Origin: Neomicrococcus lactis | GTDB taxonomy: Bacteria; Actinomycetota; Actinomycetes; Actinomycetales; Micrococcaceae | Length of the DNA: 64,000 nucleotides | Assembly: GCF_014200305.1 (NCBI RefSeq) | Contig: NZ_JACHBL010000001.1 | Location: 806,001-870,000 of the forward strand | Reading direction: 5' to 3' | Shown here: piece after piece, positions 43,774 through 54,803 of the stretch | Numbering within the stretch: the first letter of the stretch is position 1 | Layout: the number at the start of each line of letters is the position of its first letter | Position numbers and translations under genes: made by a program | Notes under the pieces: model-generated | The model's database searches: none | What the model was told of the DNA's origin: nothing | What the model saw: the letters and a program-made list of their open reading frames with translations, nothing else

Positions 43774-44454
43774 GTGAGCCAGCAGGATTCCACAACGTCA
43801 CACCCCGATTCTTTGCCTCAGGATTCTTCACAACAGGGTGAGACGTTGCCCACGGACACTTCTGTATCTCGGCGCGTGCCAGTGACTGTTCTTGCCGGAC
43901 CCACGGCCGTGGGCAAGGGCACTATTTCTACCTATATCCGGGAGAACTACCCGGAAGTGTGGCTGTCCGTTTCAGCCACCACTCGTCCAGCACGACCAGG
44001 AGAAGTGGACGGCGTCCACTACTTCTTCGTGGGACACGATGACTTTCATCGCATGGCCGAGAACGGTGAGATGCTCGAGTGGGCCGTGGTTCACGGCCGC
44101 AACTCCTATGGCACTATTCGCAAATCCGTTGAGGACGCAGCCACTCAAGGCAAGGCCGTTCTCCTGGAGATCGATCTCCAAGGCGCACGGCAAGTCAAAG
44201 AGACCATGCCGGAAGCCAAATTTGTCTTCCTCGCCCCTCCAAGTTGGGACGAATTGGTCCGCAGGCTTGTGGGACGCGGCACGGAAACGGCCGAAGAACA
44301 GCAGCGACGGCTAGAAACAGCTAGAATAGAACTCGCTGCTGAGCCGGAGTTCGATGTCACCATCATTAATGACGACGTTAAACGCGCCGCTGATGAACTG
44401 GTCACCCTCATGGGATTGACTCCGAAGAGCGATCACGAAGAACACTCAAAGTAG
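43774..44454 (+). CDS. gmk: Guanylate kinase
   Basis: 226 residues: an N-terminal polar tail of about 37 residues, then the kinase. P-loop [16 protein letters not shown] (Ala-Val in place of the more usual Ser-Gly), GMP-binding [36 protein letters not shown] and [10 protein letters not shown]-type block ([14 protein letters not shown]) are clear. Converts GMP to GDP. GTG at 43774 is the likely start; a start closer to the P-loop cannot be excluded. Confidence 0.94.
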   Translation: MSQQDSTTSHPDSLPQDSSQQGETLPTDTSVSRRVPVTVLAGPTAVGKGTISTYIRENYPEVWLSVSATTRPARPGEVDGVHYFFVGHDDFHRMAENGEMLEWAVVHGRNSYGTIRKSVEDAATQGKAVLLEIDLQGARQVKETMPEAKFVFLAPPSWDELVRRLVGRGTETAEEQQRRLETARIELAAEPEFDVTIINDDVKRAADELVTLMGLTPKSDHEEHSK

Positions 44455-44519
44455 CTAGCAGCGTGGTTCGCCGCGGACTGCAGCAGCACGAAACACACTA
44501 AAGAAGGTATGGAGACGTA

Positions 44520-44804
44520 GTGCCCAACGAACTTGAAGGCATCATCAACCCGCCGATCGACGATCTCTTGACTCGCACTGATTCCAAGTACGCCTTGGTG
44601 ATCAACTCTGCGAAGCGCGCACGTCAGATCAACGCGTACTACTCGCAATTGCACGAGGGACTCTTCGAGTATGTTGGACCGCTCGTAGACACCAAGCTCA
44701 ACGAGAAGCCACTCTCCATTGCACTTCGCGAACTCAACGAAGGCATGCTTGACGTCAAGCCCAAGGCACCTGTTGCCGAGGGTGAAGAGTCCAACGAAGC
44801 CTAA
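44520..44804 (+). CDS. rpoZ: RNA polymerase omega subunit
   Basis: 94 residues. [34 protein letters not shown] is the omega signature, with the actinobacterial ending [15 protein letters not shown]. Helps assemble the beta' subunit. GTG at 44520 with GGAGACG upstream. Located between gmk and coaBC as usual. Confidence 0.95.
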   Translation: MPNELEGIINPPIDDLLTRTDSKYALVINSAKRARQINAYYSQLHEGLFEYVGPLVDTKLNEKPLSIALRELNEGMLDVKPKAPVAEGEESNEA

Positions 44805-44821
44805 GAGTCTGTAGACGTATC

Positions 44822-46144
44822 GTGGCGGCTCGCATTGTCCTAGGTGTAAGCGGCGGTATTGCCGCTTACAAGGTTGCTTCATTGCTTCGCTTGTACCGCG
44901 AAGCCGGCCACGAAGTCGACGTCATTCCTACCCCGAACTCTTTGGAGTTCGTGGGTCGTGCCACGTGGGAGGCCCTTTCTGGCCGCCAAGTCACTGAATC
45001 CGTTTTTCAGGAGATCGATTCCGTGCGTCACGTGCGCTTGGGACAAGAAGCTGACCTTGTGGTGGTTGCTCCGGCAACCGCTGACATTCTCGCGCGAGCA
45101 GCGACCGGCCAGTCCAACGATCTTCTGACGGCTACGTTGTTGACCGCGCATTGCCCGGTGGTCTTTGCACCCGCGATGCACACTGAAATGTGGTTGCACC
45201 CGGCCACCCAAGCGAATGTCGCCACGTTACGTTCACGAGGAGTGACGGTTCTTGATCCTGCCGACGGTCGCCTCACCGGTAAGGACTCTGGCCCAGGGCG
45301 TTTACCCGAGCCAGCTGAACTGTTTGAGAAGACGTCCGCCATCTTGGCAGCGTCGCTGAACCAGCGCGCAACGGCGACGCACAATCAGTCCGGGGCTGCG
45401 TCGTCGTCCTCAGGGATCGATGGCGCTGAATCTTCTCCCGATGCGGCACGTCCGCTAGAGGGCAGAATCGTCACGATTTCCGCAGGCGGTACGCGTGAGC
45501 CGCTGGATCCAGTGCGATTCCTCGGCAACCGTTCGTCTGGTCGTCAAGGTGTAGCAATCGCGCAAGCTGCACGGGATGCTGGCGCGGACGTACGTTTTGT
45601 TGCGGCGCACATGGATATTCCTACCCCAGATGGCGTGATTCTCACCACTGCCTCCACGGCGCTGGAGCTTCGAGATGCTGTCTTCGAAGCGGCTCGTGGC
45701 GCAGATATTCTCATCATGAATGCGGCCGTCGCGGACTTTAGGCCCAGTGAGTACGCAGATACGAAGATCAAGAAGAAGGATGACGTGGCTGATCCCGTCA
45801 TTCACTTGGTGCGTAACCCGGACATTCTGGCAGAGGTCGTCGCCGAGCGAAACGCGAATGATTTCTCAACGCTTCCCCCGTTAATTGTGGGTTTTGCCGC
45901 GGAAACTGGCGACGCTGAAACCTCCGTTGTGGAGCATGGTGCCGCGAAATTGGCACGCAAGGGCTGCGAAATGCTGGTGGTGAATCAAGTTGGTTCGTCG
46001 CTGGTCTTCGGTCAAGACACTAACTCGGTGACCATTCTCTCGGCTGACGGCACACAACCCGTCGAGTTCTCGGGAACCAAAACTAGCGTGGCTCAAGTTC
46101 TCATCGAAACGATCGCGGCACGGGTAGACTCGCTGGACAAGTAA
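44822..46144 (+). CDS. coaBC: Bifunctional phosphopantothenoylcysteine decarboxylase/synthetase
   Basis: 440 residues. The CoaC flavoprotein half has VLGVSGGIAAYKVASLLRLY, the catalytic His region RHVRLGQEADLVVVAPATAD and the APAMHTEMW motif. The CoaB half begins after a Ser/Ala-rich linker with ISAGGTREPLDPVRFLGNRSSGRQG and has IMNAAVADFRPSEYADTKIKK (the conserved Asn and Lys). Two steps of coenzyme A synthesis. GTG at 44822. Confidence 0.95.
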   Translation: MAARIVLGVSGGIAAYKVASLLRLYREAGHEVDVIPTPNSLEFVGRATWEALSGRQVTESVFQEIDSVRHVRLGQEADLVVVAPATADILARAATGQSNDLLTATLLTAHCPVVFAPAMHTEMWLHPATQANVATLRSRGVTVLDPADGRLTGKDSGPGRLPEPAELFEKTSAILAASLNQRATATHNQSGAASSSSGIDGAESSPDAARPLEGRIVTISAGGTREPLDPVRFLGNRSSGRQGVAIAQAARDAGADVRFVAAHMDIPTPDGVILTTASTALELRDAVFEAARGADILIMNAAVADFRPSEYADTKIKKKDDVADPVIHLVRNPDILAEVVAERNANDFSTLPPLIVGFAAETGDAETSVVEHGAAKLARKGCEMLVVNQVGSSLVFGQDTNSVTILSADGTQPVEFSGTKTSVAQVLIETIAARVDSLDK

Positions 46145-46239
46145 GCGACTGTCACGCCCACTTCTTCCACAGCCGCGATCTATCCACATTGTTGGTGACC
46201 TCAAACAGAGGTTGCTATCTGAGCTATTAGGATTGGTTC

Positions 46240-47445
46240 GTGATTTCCCAAAAGCAAAACCTGCGATTGTTCACGTCCGAATCGGTGACTGAAGGTCACC
46301 CGGACAAGATCTGCGATCAGATTAGTGACGGCATTCTTGATGCCCTCTTGGCACAAGACCCCGAGGCCCGCGTGGCCGTTGAAACGTTGACCACCACTGG
46401 GTTGGTCCATGTTGCTGGTGAAGTCACCACGAGCGCTTACGTAGAAATCCCGCAAATCGTCCGCGAGACCATCCTCGGCATTGGCTACGATTCTTCCGCC
46501 AACGGATTCGATGGCGAGCGATGCGGCGTTTCGATCTCTATCGGCCAGCAGTCCGCAGAAATTTCCGACGGCGTGACCCACTCTTTGGAAGTCCGCGAAA
46601 GCGGCTCCGTGGATCCTATGGATGCACAGGGCGCTGGCGACCAGGGCCTCATGTTCGGTTTCGCGAGCGATGAGACGCCGACGCTCATGCCGATGCCGAT
46701 CTTCTTGGCACACCGCCTTTCTGAGCGACTCACGCATGTCCGCAAGCAGGGCATCCTTCCTGAACTGCGCCCCGATGGAAAGACTCAGGTCACCATCGGA
46801 TACGACGGCGACAAGCCTGTCAGCATCGATGCCGTCGTGGTGTCCGCTCAGCACGCCACCTCTTACGAGCTGGATCGTCTCAAGGCAGACCTCAAGGCTG
46901 AAGTCGTTGATCCCGTGATCTCCCAGTCCGGACTGGACATCAGTGACACCAAGATCATTCTTAACCCGGCCGGCCGCTTCATCATTGGCGGTCCCGTGGG
47001 TGACGCTGGTTTGACCGGCCGCAAGATCATCGTTGACACCTACGGCGGATTCGCTCGCCATGGCGGCGGTGCGTTCTCCGGTAAGGATCCTTCGAAGGTG
47101 GACCGCTCTGCTGCGTACGCCATGCGCTGGGTAGCAAAGAACATCGTGAGCGCAGGCCTTGCTCGTCGCGCCGAGGTTCAGGTTGCCTACGCCATTGGCC
47201 AAGCCGCTCCTGTGGGACTGTACGTCGAGACGTTTGGCACAGAGCAGATTGACCCGTTGCGGTTGCCAGAAGCAATCCGCAGTGTCTTCGACTTGCGCCC
47301 GTTGGCGATCATCCGCGACCTTGACCTCAAGCGTCCTATTTACCAGCGCACGGCAGCTCACGGTCACTTCGGCCGCGAAGAGCCTGACTTCACGTGGGAA
47401 AACACGGATCGCGCCGACGATTTGCGATCCTTCTTCAACGCATAG
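46240..47445 (+). CDS. metK: S-adenosylmethionine synthetase
   Basis: 401 residues. Signatures: [20 protein letters not shown], the ATP loop [12 protein letters not shown], and [19 protein letters not shown]. Makes SAM from methionine and ATP. GTG at 46240. The 95 bp upstream are too short for a known SAM riboswitch and show no such structure. Confidence 0.97.
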   Translation: MISQKQNLRLFTSESVTEGHPDKICDQISDGILDALLAQDPEARVAVETLTTTGLVHVAGEVTTSAYVEIPQIVRETILGIGYDSSANGFDGERCGVSISIGQQSAEISDGVTHSLEVRESGSVDPMDAQGAGDQGLMFGFASDETPTLMPMPIFLAHRLSERLTHVRKQGILPELRPDGKTQVTIGYDGDKPVSIDAVVVSAQHATSYELDRLKADLKAEVVDPVISQSGLDISDTKIILNPAGRFIIGGPVGDAGLTGRKIIVDTYGGFARHGGGAFSGKDPSKVDRSAAYAMRWVAKNIVSAGLARRAEVQVAYAIGQAAPVGLYVETFGTEQIDPLRLPEAIRSVFDLRPLAIIRDLDLKRPIYQRTAAHGHFGREEPDFTWENTDRADDLRSFFNA

Positions 47446-47447
47446 TT

Positions 47448-49529
47448 GTGGCACTCGAGGCGCGCGGTACACCGGAGTCACTTCCGGGGCTTGACGTCGT
47501 TTCCACCACCCCGGAAACGAAGCAGTCGACCTCCGGTGTAGCGCTCGCGCCCGAACTCCCGTATGCCCGGGTGGTGCTGGATCAACCGGTTCCGCACTTG
47601 GACCACCCCTTTGATTACTCGGTTCCGCTTTCCATGCACGACGACGCCGTTCCCGGCGCCCGCGTGAGCGTCCGGTTCGGTGCCCAGAAATTGAATGGCT
47701 ACATTCTGGAGCGTCGCGCTGACGTTGAAGCCGGAGTGTCGCCGATCCCGCTGCTCAAAGTCCTCACGCCGTTCCCAGTCCTAAATCCTCTCGTGGCAAC
47801 GGCGGCTCGGGCCGTCGCAGATCGCTACGCAGGAACGCTCTCTGACGTGTTGCGTGCGGCAGTACCGCCGCGCGCCGCGAGCGTTGACAAAGAATTTCGT
47901 ACGGAAGCCGAGGTCTCTGAAGCGGAGGCTGGTAGCCGAGCTGCGTCGTCGTCCTTTGATAGTTCCGAATCCGCATGGCGGCACTATGAAGGCGGCCCGG
48001 ATTTCCTGGCCCAACTGGCGGCGGGCGAATCTCCGCGAGCCGTGGTGACGGTGCTTCCGCAAGCGGCGGGGGACTGGACTCAGCTTGTCACCGACGCGCT
48101 GACGGCCACTCATGCCTCCGGTCGCGGCACCACAGTGGTGGTGCCCGACGCCCGCGATCTTCAGCTTCTCGAAACGCGCCTTGCCGAACACGAGCCTGCG
48201 ATCGATGTTGCCCGCTTGAATGCGGAAGATGGGCCGACGCCGCGGTATCGAAATTTCATGAGCGTCGCGCTGGGACGAACCAATGTTGCCATCGGCACGC
48301 GATCTGCCGCGTTTGCGCCGCTGAAAGCGCCGGGGCTGTACATCTTGTGGCAAGACGCGGACCAGAGCCTGAATGAGCCGCGAGCTCCGTATCAGCATGC
48401 ACGCGAAGTACTGCTGCTGCGCGCGAGTCTTGAGGGCGCTGGCCTGTTGATTCTGTCTACCAGCCGAAGTGCCGAAGCCCAACGCCTCGTGGCGACTAAG
48501 TGGGCGCTTGAACTCGCTGCTGCGCGCGACGTGCGCCGCTCGTTTTCGCCGCGCATTGTGGTGACCGGTGATGACTTTGAGCGTGAGAAAGATCCTTTCC
48601 TGCACGCCTCACGTCTGCCGCGTGCGGCGTGGACTGCTGCGAAGGACGCGCTCGAAAAGGGGCCCGTCTTGATTCAGGTGGCCCGGACCGGGTTTGTGCC
48701 CACGACCTCGTGTGAGCGATGCCGTGCTGCCGCTTCGTGCAAGCACTGCCACGGGCCGTTGTCGCTCTCACACGCGTCTGCCGTGCCGACGTGCCAGTGG
48801 TGTGGCCGCGTGGCCAACGCCTGGAGTTGCGATGTCTGCGGCTTTACCAAGCTACGCGCTCGAGCTATCGGCGCGGACCGTACTGCCGAAGAATTGGGTC
48901 GGGCCTTTCCGAAGTTCCCGGTGGTCTCGGCGACCGGCGCGCAACCCAAGTATGAGGTCTCGGATAAGCCCCAACTCGTGGTGGCCACGCCTGGTGCGGA
49001 ACCACGCGCACATGGTGGCTATCAGGCCGCTTTGCTGCTCGATGGCGATCGATCCCTCATGCGCGAAGGACTGCGTGTGAGCGAAGAAGTGGTGCACCGC
49101 TGGTTTGATGCGGTGTCTCTCGTGAAGTCAGCCTCCGAAGGCGGACGAGTGGTCATTGCTGCGTCACAGACGGACGCCACTCAGGCACTAGTTCGAATGG
49201 ATGCTCCGGGGTTTGCGTGGCGCGAATTAGAGCAGCGCCGCGACGTGAATCTGCCGCCGGCATGCCGTTCGGCTGTTCTTGAGGGCCCTGCGCGTTCGAC
49301 GGATGAATTCGTGGAGTCTTTGTCTCTGCCGGAGACCGTGTCCGTCTTGGGACCAGTAGCGTTCGAGAACCCAGGAACTTCGGGGGACTACCTGCACCGG
49401 TGGCTGCTGTTCTTCACGTACGCGGACGGCCCCAACGTTGCCAAGGAACTCAAGAACGCGAAGATTCGATCCAGCACGCACCGCAAGCCTGTAGTGTCCG
49501 TGCGGGTGGATGATTCGCGCGCGCTCTAG
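47448..49529 (+). CDS. priA: Primosomal protein N' (PriA), helicase motifs degenerate
   Basis: 693 residues. The N-terminal 3'-DNA-binding domain is normal (ARVVLDQPVPHLDHPFDYSVP, VRFGAQKLNGYI). All zinc-binding cysteine pairs are kept (CERCRAAASCKHC, CQWCGRVANAWSCDVCG). The helicase core is not: no GxTGSGKT Walker A is found where PRAVVTVLPQAAGDW lies, and the DEAH-type box reads LWQDADQS. Actinobacterial PriA is often annotated as lacking helicase activity, so it may only bind forks and recruit partners. GTG at 47448 begins 2 nt after metK. Confidence 0.92.
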   Translation: MALEARGTPESLPGLDVVSTTPETKQSTSGVALAPELPYARVVLDQPVPHLDHPFDYSVPLSMHDDAVPGARVSVRFGAQKLNGYILERRADVEAGVSPIPLLKVLTPFPVLNPLVATAARAVADRYAGTLSDVLRAAVPPRAASVDKEFRTEAEVSEAEAGSRAASSSFDSSESAWRHYEGGPDFLAQLAAGESPRAVVTVLPQAAGDWTQLVTDALTATHASGRGTTVVVPDARDLQLLETRLAEHEPAIDVARLNAEDGPTPRYRNFMSVALGRTNVAIGTRSAAFAPLKAPGLYILWQDADQSLNEPRAPYQHAREVLLLRASLEGAGLLILSTSRSAEAQRLVATKWALELAAARDVRRSFSPRIVVTGDDFEREKDPFLHASRLPRAAWTAAKDALEKGPVLIQVARTGFVPTTSCERCRAAASCKHCHGPLSLSHASAVPTCQWCGRVANAWSCDVCGFTKLRARAIGADRTAEELGRAFPKFPVVSATGAQPKYEVSDKPQLVVATPGAEPRAHGGYQAALLLDGDRSLMREGLRVSEEVVHRWFDAVSLVKSASEGGRVVIAASQTDATQALVRMDAPGFAWRELEQRRDVNLPPACRSAVLEGPARSTDEFVESLSLPETVSVLGPVAFENPGTSGDYLHRWLLFFTYADGPNVAKELKNAKIRSSTHRKPVVSVRVDDSRAL

Positions 49530-49544
49530 TTTGTTTGGCAGTTG

Positions 49545-50480
49545 CTACTGCAGGAATCCGCGAATTGCGGCAGCGGCTGAAAACGGGGTCTCGTAGTGAA
49601 TCAGGTGTCCCACGTCTGGGATCACGTGTAGCTCTGAACGTTCAAAGAGGGTGGCCAGGTGCTGTTGCTTCGCGACGCTTCCCAGCTCATCCAACGCACC
49701 CGCGATGAGCAGGGTGGGGACTGAAATATCGGCTGCGAAGTCCTTCACCGAGTCAGTAATGGATGACTCGTAGCATTGGCGCAATACGTCCAAATTGGCG
49801 AAGCCGCCAAAGTACGTGCGGTGCTGATTGACCACGTACTTGCGGATATCTGGATCCTTGGACTTCGTCATGGCCAGCGACGTTAAATCCGTGGCCACTC
49901 GCAAGCGAATGAAAGCCTCGCCCAATTCTCGGGGGAGCAGGCTCGCGAAACCGTAGTACCCCTGTGCCACGTAGCTGAGGAGCCTTTGATCGCTCTCCAG
50001 CGCGGGCTCGCAAATGGGGTTGATGAGAATCAGCGATTGAAATGCGTCCGGGTGCTTCGCCATATAGGACGAGGTCACGATGGAACCGTAGGAGTGTCCC
50101 AGCAAAATTGAATTGTCGCTGATGCCGAGGACCTTCTTGAGGGCCGTGATGACCAAGCCATATCCGTCGGTGTCATGGTTGGTTCCCCAAAACGCGCTCG
50201 AGGCGCCGAAGCCTGGGAGGTCGGGGACCACGAAGGTGTATTCGGGAAGCGCGTTGATGACGCGGCGCAGCCCGTGGTGATCTCCGCGGAAACCGTGGAT
50301 TGCCAGAATCACGCCGTCGCTGTGGGCCGCGAAGGTCTGCGTCTCTTCGTTGAAGCGCGCTACCGGGTGTTGAACAGTCGCGGGATAGGTGAAGACGCGG
50401 ACATCCGATTCTTCGATCCTGATGGTCGTGGCGAGAGCAGGTCGATCGTCGTTAAGAGGCTGATCAGGTTCCACATTCAC
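49545..50480 (-). CDS. Alpha/beta hydrolase
   Basis: 311 residues. The catalytic triad is visible: nucleophile Ser in GHSYGSIV, Asp in IAGALDELG and His in VGHLIHYETP; the oxyanion region is AIHGFRGDHHGL. Substrate unknown; the fold suits esterases and other small-molecule hydrolases. No signal peptide, so probably cytoplasmic. Converges with priA 15 bp away. Confidence 0.87.
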   Translation of the reverse strand: MNVEPDQPLNDDRPALATTIRIEESDVRVFTYPATVQHPVARFNEETQTFAAHSDGVILAIHGFRGDHHGLRRVINALPEYTFVVPDLPGFGASSAFWGTNHDTDGYGLVITALKKVLGISDNSILLGHSYGSIVTSSYMAKHPDAFQSLILINPICEPALESDQRLLSYVAQGYYGFASLLPRELGEAFIRLRVATDLTSLAMTKSKDPDIRKYVVNQHRTYFGGFANLDVLRQCYESSITDSVKDFAADISVPTLLIAGALDELGSVAKQQHLATLFERSELHVIPDVGHLIHYETPFSAAAAIRGFLQ

Positions 50481-50536
50481 AGCCTACGGTGTTTCTGTCG
50501 TTGACTCACAGGCGTGCTCCGCATAGTTTCGGAAGT

Positions 50537-52057
50537 ATGTCCTCCTTCATGCTGGCGATTGATCAGGGAACCACTTCCACGCGTGCCGTCATCTATGACG
50601 TCGCTGGTGAATCAATTGCGAGCGGTCAGAAAGAACACCGCCAGATCTTCGCGCATCCAGGTTGGGTTGAGCATGACGCCACCGAAATCTGGAACAACAC
50701 CCGCGCCGCCGTGGGACTGGCACTAGCGCAGGCCAACCTCACGCGCCACCACATCGCAGGCGTGGGCATCACGAATCAACGCGAAACCACCGTGGTGTGG
50801 AACAAACTCACGGGTGAGCCGCTGGCACCCGCGATCGTGTGGCAAGACACCCGCACACAGGGCTTCGTAGCGACCCACGAAGCAGACGGTTTGGCGACAG
50901 TCATCAAGGACATCACCGGTTTGCCGCTGACCACCTACTTTTCCGTTTCCAAACTCGCATGGATCCTAGAGAACGTTCCCGAAGCACGGGAGCTTGCCAA
51001 TAGCGGAGCGGCGCTGTTTGGAACCATCGATTCATGGCTGCTGTGGAACCTGACGGGCGGTCCTGATGGGGGAGTGCACGCAACGGACGTCACCAATGCG
51101 TCCCGCACTGGCCTCATGGATATCTACAGTTGCCAGTGGTCCACAGAGATTTGTAGCGAGCTGAACATTCCGCTGTCGATGCTCCCGGAGATCAAGACAT
51201 CGTCCGGTCACTCTGGAATCTGCCACGACGATCAGTTGCTTCGCGATACGCCCATTACCGGCATCCTTGGCGACCAGCAGGCGGCAACCTTTGGTCAGGC
51301 CGTCTTCACCCCGGGCGCCGCGAAGAACACGTATGGCACCGGCTGCTTCCTCAACCTTGTCACCGGCAATGAGCCAGTGACGTCGTCCGAGGGTCTTCTG
51401 ACCACCGTCGCGTATCAACTTGAGGGTCAGCCTCCGGTCTACGGTCTCGAAGGATCCGTAGCGGTAGCGGGTTCTCTGGTCCAGTGGCTGCGCGACAATC
51501 TCGGGATCATCTCGACGTCCGCTGAGGTTGAAGAGCTCGCCGCGTCCGTCCCGGATAACGGAGGCGTCTATTTTGTGCCGGCATTCTCTGGCTTGTTCGC
51601 GCCGTACTGGCGTCCTGAGGCGCGCGGTGCCATTCAGGGGCTAACGCGCTTTGTGACGAAGGCTCACATTGCGCGGGCGGCTCTGGAGAGCACTGCGTAT
51701 CAGGTGTACGACGTCGTAGCTTCCGTTCAGACGGAACGCGGAGAGGACACTGGGGCCCTGAAAGAGCTCCGTGTTGACGGCGGAATGTGCGTGAACGATG
51801 GACTCATGCAGTTCCAGGCTGACGTGCTCAATCTGGACGTTATTCGGCCAAAAAATGTTGAGACAACGTCCTTGGGTGCCGCGTATGCCGCCGGTTTGGC
51901 GATCGGTTTTTGGGACAATCTTGAAGCCCTTCAGAGCCTCTGGAAAGAAGAACGCCGCTTCACTCCCAATATGGATGCGGATCATCGGAAAGAACTGTTG
52001 GGCCGGTGGAATCGCGCGGTGGGGAACACAGTGGGATGGCTCGAACCGCTCGCGTGA
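50537..52057 (+). CDS. glpK: Glycerol kinase
   Basis: 506 residues of the FGGY kinase family. LAIDQGTTSTRAVIYD, GITNQRETTVVWNKLTGEP, GDQQAATFGQAVFTPG and GLFAPYWRPEARGAIQGLTR are diagnostic glycerol kinase blocks; DGGMCVNDGLMQFQAD is the C-terminal FGGY signature region. Phosphorylates glycerol to glycerol 3-phosphate. ATG at 50537 is chosen for the family N-terminus. No glpF or glpD neighbour is present. Confidence 0.96.
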   Translation: MSSFMLAIDQGTTSTRAVIYDVAGESIASGQKEHRQIFAHPGWVEHDATEIWNNTRAAVGLALAQANLTRHHIAGVGITNQRETTVVWNKLTGEPLAPAIVWQDTRTQGFVATHEADGLATVIKDITGLPLTTYFSVSKLAWILENVPEARELANSGAALFGTIDSWLLWNLTGGPDGGVHATDVTNASRTGLMDIYSCQWSTEICSELNIPLSMLPEIKTSSGHSGICHDDQLLRDTPITGILGDQQAATFGQAVFTPGAAKNTYGTGCFLNLVTGNEPVTSSEGLLTTVAYQLEGQPPVYGLEGSVAVAGSLVQWLRDNLGIISTSAEVEELAASVPDNGGVYFVPAFSGLFAPYWRPEARGAIQGLTRFVTKAHIARAALESTAYQVYDVVASVQTERGEDTGALKELRVDGGMCVNDGLMQFQADVLNLDVIRPKNVETTSLGAAYAAGLAIGFWDNLEALQSLWKEERRFTPNMDADHRKELLGRWNRAVGNTVGWLEPLA

Positions 52058-52147
52058 GACAGACTTTCGCGAAATAGCGCCCTTCACCCTAGTATTGAAG
52101 GGTGAATCGACACGTCCTTCTACCGTAAAGCGCGCTTCAACGCGTGC

Positions 52148-52198
52148 ATGCCCTTGCACTTTCTGCTTAGCGGAAGGCAGGGGTTTTTCTTTGGATAA
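52148..52198 (+). other. Possible leucine-rich leader peptide upstream of leuS
   Basis: A 16-codon frame, MPLHFLLSGRQGFFFG, has three leucine codons (TTG, CTG, CTT) within codons 3-7. Those codons form the left arm of the terminator hairpin that follows. No clear Shine-Dalgarno precedes the ATG, so translation is uncertain. Confidence 0.35.
52151..52188 (+). terminator. Terminator or attenuator between glpK and leuS
   Basis: CCCTTGC and TTCTGC pair with GCGGAA and GGCAGGGG around a TTA loop (some G-U pairs), then TTTTT. It could end glpK transcripts or act as an attenuator for leuS. A second hairpin, TTCACCCT/AGGGTGAA at 52083-52106, has no T-run. Confidence 0.65.
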
Positions 52199-52278
52199 GG
52201 ATTGCGGCACCTACGGCACGTCATTTACCAGCACCAAAGTGAACGAACACTCGTTCTCAGGATTTTCAGGAGTCACAC

Positions 52279-54765
52279 GTGAGTACGGAAGAGACCGGCA
52301 CCTACGATTTCAAAGCGGCCGAGTCCAAATGGGCACAGGTTTGGGACGATTTAGGCGTCTACAAGCCGCTAGATGACGGGTCTAAAGAGCGTCGCTACGT
52401 GCTCGATATGTTCCCGTACCCATCCGGTGACTTGCACATGGGCCACGCAGAAGCTTTCGCTATGGGCGACGTCGTAGCTCGCTACTGGCGCCAAAAGGGA
52501 TTCGACGTCCTGCACCCCATCGGCTGGGACTCCTTCGGTCTTCCCGCAGAGAACGCCGCTATCAAGCGCAACGCTCATCCTGCCGAGTGGACCTACAAGA
52601 ACATCGATACCCAAGCTGCGTCCTTCAAGCGTTACGGCATTTCCGTTGACTGGTCACGCCGTCTCCAGACCTCTGATCCGGAGTACTACCGCTGGACCCA
52701 GTGGCTCTTCATCGAGCTCTTCAATCGTGGTTTGGCGTACCGCCAGAACTCTCCGGTGAACTGGTGCCCAAAGGACCAGACTGTGCTCGCAAACGAGCAG
52801 GTCGTCAACGGAGCGTGTGAGCGCTGTGGCACCTTGGTCACCAAGAAGGAATTGAACCAGTGGTATTTCAAGATCACTGATTACGCGCAGCAGTTGCTCG
52901 ATGACATGGAACAGCTCGAGGGCCACTGGCCAGAGCGCGTGTTGGCCATGCAGCGTAACTGGATCGGCCGTTCCGAAGGCGCCCACGTGAACTTCGTGAT
53001 CGAAGCTCTCGAAGGCTCCGAGGACACCGGGCGTCAGGTCACGGTCTTCACCACGCGCCCAGACACCTTGTACGGCGCAACCTTCTTCGTGGTTGCAGCT
53101 GACGCTAAGTTGGCGGCCGAGATCGTGGCTCCTGAGCAGGCAGCTGCCCTCGAGGAGTACCGCGAGCAGGTCAAGGCTCTGTCTGACATTGATCGTTTGG
53201 CCACGGATCATGAGAAGACCGGCGTTTTCTTGGGTCGTTACGCTATCAACCCGCTCAACGGCGAAAAGTTGCCTGTGTACGCAGCGGACTACGTGTTGGC
53301 CGACTACGGAACCGGCGCCATCATGGCCGTTCCTGCACATGACCAGCGCGACTTGGATTTCGCGAAGGCCATGGGCTTGCCTGTTCGCGCCGTCGTAGAT
53401 ACTGGCGAAGAGGATCCTGCCGTCACCGGCATCGCAACCTCCGGCACTGGCACCCTCATCAACTCGGGCGATCTGAACGGATTGACCAAGGAAGAGGGCT
53501 ACGCGAAGGCCATCGAAATGGTCCGCGAGCAGGGTACCGGCGACGCTTACATCAACTTCCGTTTGCGCGACTGGTTGGTTTCGCGCCAGCGCTTCTGGGG
53601 TGCTCCGATCCCGATCATTCACTGTGACTCCTGTGGCGCAGTGCCTGTCCCAGACGAGCAGCTTCCAGTTCGTTTGCCTGAAGACATGCGTGGTGAGCAG
53701 CTCGCTCCGAAGGGTCAGTCGCCGTTGGCGTCCAACGCCGCTTGGGTTAACACCGAATGCCCAAGCTGTGGCAAGGCTGCCACGCGCGATACGGACACCA
53801 TGGACACGTTCGTGGATTCCTCGTGGTACTACTTGCGCTATATGTCCCCGAACAACTCGGAAGCGGCATTTGACCAAGAAGCCATGAAGAACTGGATGCC
53901 GGTTGACCAGTACGTGGGCGGCGTGGAACACGCCATCCTGCACTTGCTGTACTCCCGCTTCATCACCAAGGCGCTTGCCGACTTGGGACACATCAACTTC
54001 ACGGAGCCTTTCAAGGCGCTCTTGAACCAGGGCCAGGTCCTCAACGGCGGCAAGGCGATGTCCAAGTCGCTCGGCAACGGCGTGGACTTGGGCCAGCAGC
54101 TGGACGAGTACGGCGTTGACGCCATTCGTTTGACCATGGTCTTCGCTTCTCCTCCAGAGGATGACGTGGACTGGGCCGACGTTTCCCCGTCCGGTTCCCA
54201 GAAGTTCTTGGCCCGTGCCTGGCGTTTGGCTCAGGACGTGACGAGCGCTCCAGGCGTGGACTTCGCAGCGGGGGATAAGTCCCTGCGCTCCGCGACTCAC
54301 CGCACCGTCGCCGAAGCTCAGGAGCTCTTGGACGCCGGCAAGTTCAACGTGGTGATCGCACGCATCATGAGCCTCGTGAACGCGACTCGTAAGACGATCG
54401 ACTCCGGTGCTGGCGCAGCGGATCCTGCCGTCCGCGAAGCCACCGAAGCCGTCGCCATCTTGCTGAGCCTTGTCGCTCCGTACACCGCGGAAGACATGTG
54501 GGCGCAGTTGGGTCACGAACCATCCGTCGCGCTCGCCGGCTTGCCAGCAGTGGATCCTGCCCTCTTGGTTGAGGACACGGTCACGGCTGTCGTCCAGATC
54601 CAAGGCAAGCTTCGCGATCGTCTTGAGGTCTCCCCAGATATCTCGGAAGAGGATCTCAAGGCTGCAGCTATGGAATCGGCGAACGTGCAACGCGCGCTTG
54701 AGGGCAAGGAAATCCGCACTGTGATTGTCCGTGCTCCAAAGCTCGTGAACATCGTGACGAAGTAA
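52279..54765 (+). CDS. leuS: Leucyl-tRNA synthetase
   Basis: 828 residues, class I. The HIGH motif is in [15 protein letters not shown] and KMSKS in [13 protein letters not shown]. The CP1 editing domain lies between them ([36 protein letters not shown]). Two zinc-ribbon-like cysteine pairs occur (CDSC, CPSC). GTG at 52279, with CAGGAG upstream. Confidence 0.96.
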   Translation: MSTEETGTYDFKAAESKWAQVWDDLGVYKPLDDGSKERRYVLDMFPYPSGDLHMGHAEAFAMGDVVARYWRQKGFDVLHPIGWDSFGLPAENAAIKRNAHPAEWTYKNIDTQAASFKRYGISVDWSRRLQTSDPEYYRWTQWLFIELFNRGLAYRQNSPVNWCPKDQTVLANEQVVNGACERCGTLVTKKELNQWYFKITDYAQQLLDDMEQLEGHWPERVLAMQRNWIGRSEGAHVNFVIEALEGSEDTGRQVTVFTTRPDTLYGATFFVVAADAKLAAEIVAPEQAAALEEYREQVKALSDIDRLATDHEKTGVFLGRYAINPLNGEKLPVYAADYVLADYGTGAIMAVPAHDQRDLDFAKAMGLPVRAVVDTGEEDPAVTGIATSGTGTLINSGDLNGLTKEEGYAKAIEMVREQGTGDAYINFRLRDWLVSRQRFWGAPIPIIHCDSCGAVPVPDEQLPVRLPEDMRGEQLAPKGQSPLASNAAWVNTECPSCGKAATRDTDTMDTFVDSSWYYLRYMSPNNSEAAFDQEAMKNWMPVDQYVGGVEHAILHLLYSRFITKALADLGHINFTEPFKALLNQGQVLNGGKAMSKSLGNGVDLGQQLDEYGVDAIRLTMVFASPPEDDVDWADVSPSGSQKFLARAWRLAQDVTSAPGVDFAAGDKSLRSATHRTVAEAQELLDAGKFNVVIARIMSLVNATRKTIDSGAGAADPAVREATEAVAILLSLVAPYTAEDMWAQLGHEPSVALAGLPAVDPALLVEDTVTAVVQIQGKLRDRLEVSPDISEEDLKAAAMESANVQRALEGKEIRTVIVRAPKLVNIVTK

Positions 54766-54803
54766 CTAGCGCAGCCGCGAAAGTAACTGCGTAGGCTTTT
54801 ACG

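Noticed and set aside
46145-46239. SAM riboswitch before metK
   Set aside because: Only 95 bp are available and no conserved core, terminator or pseudoknot arrangement is visible.
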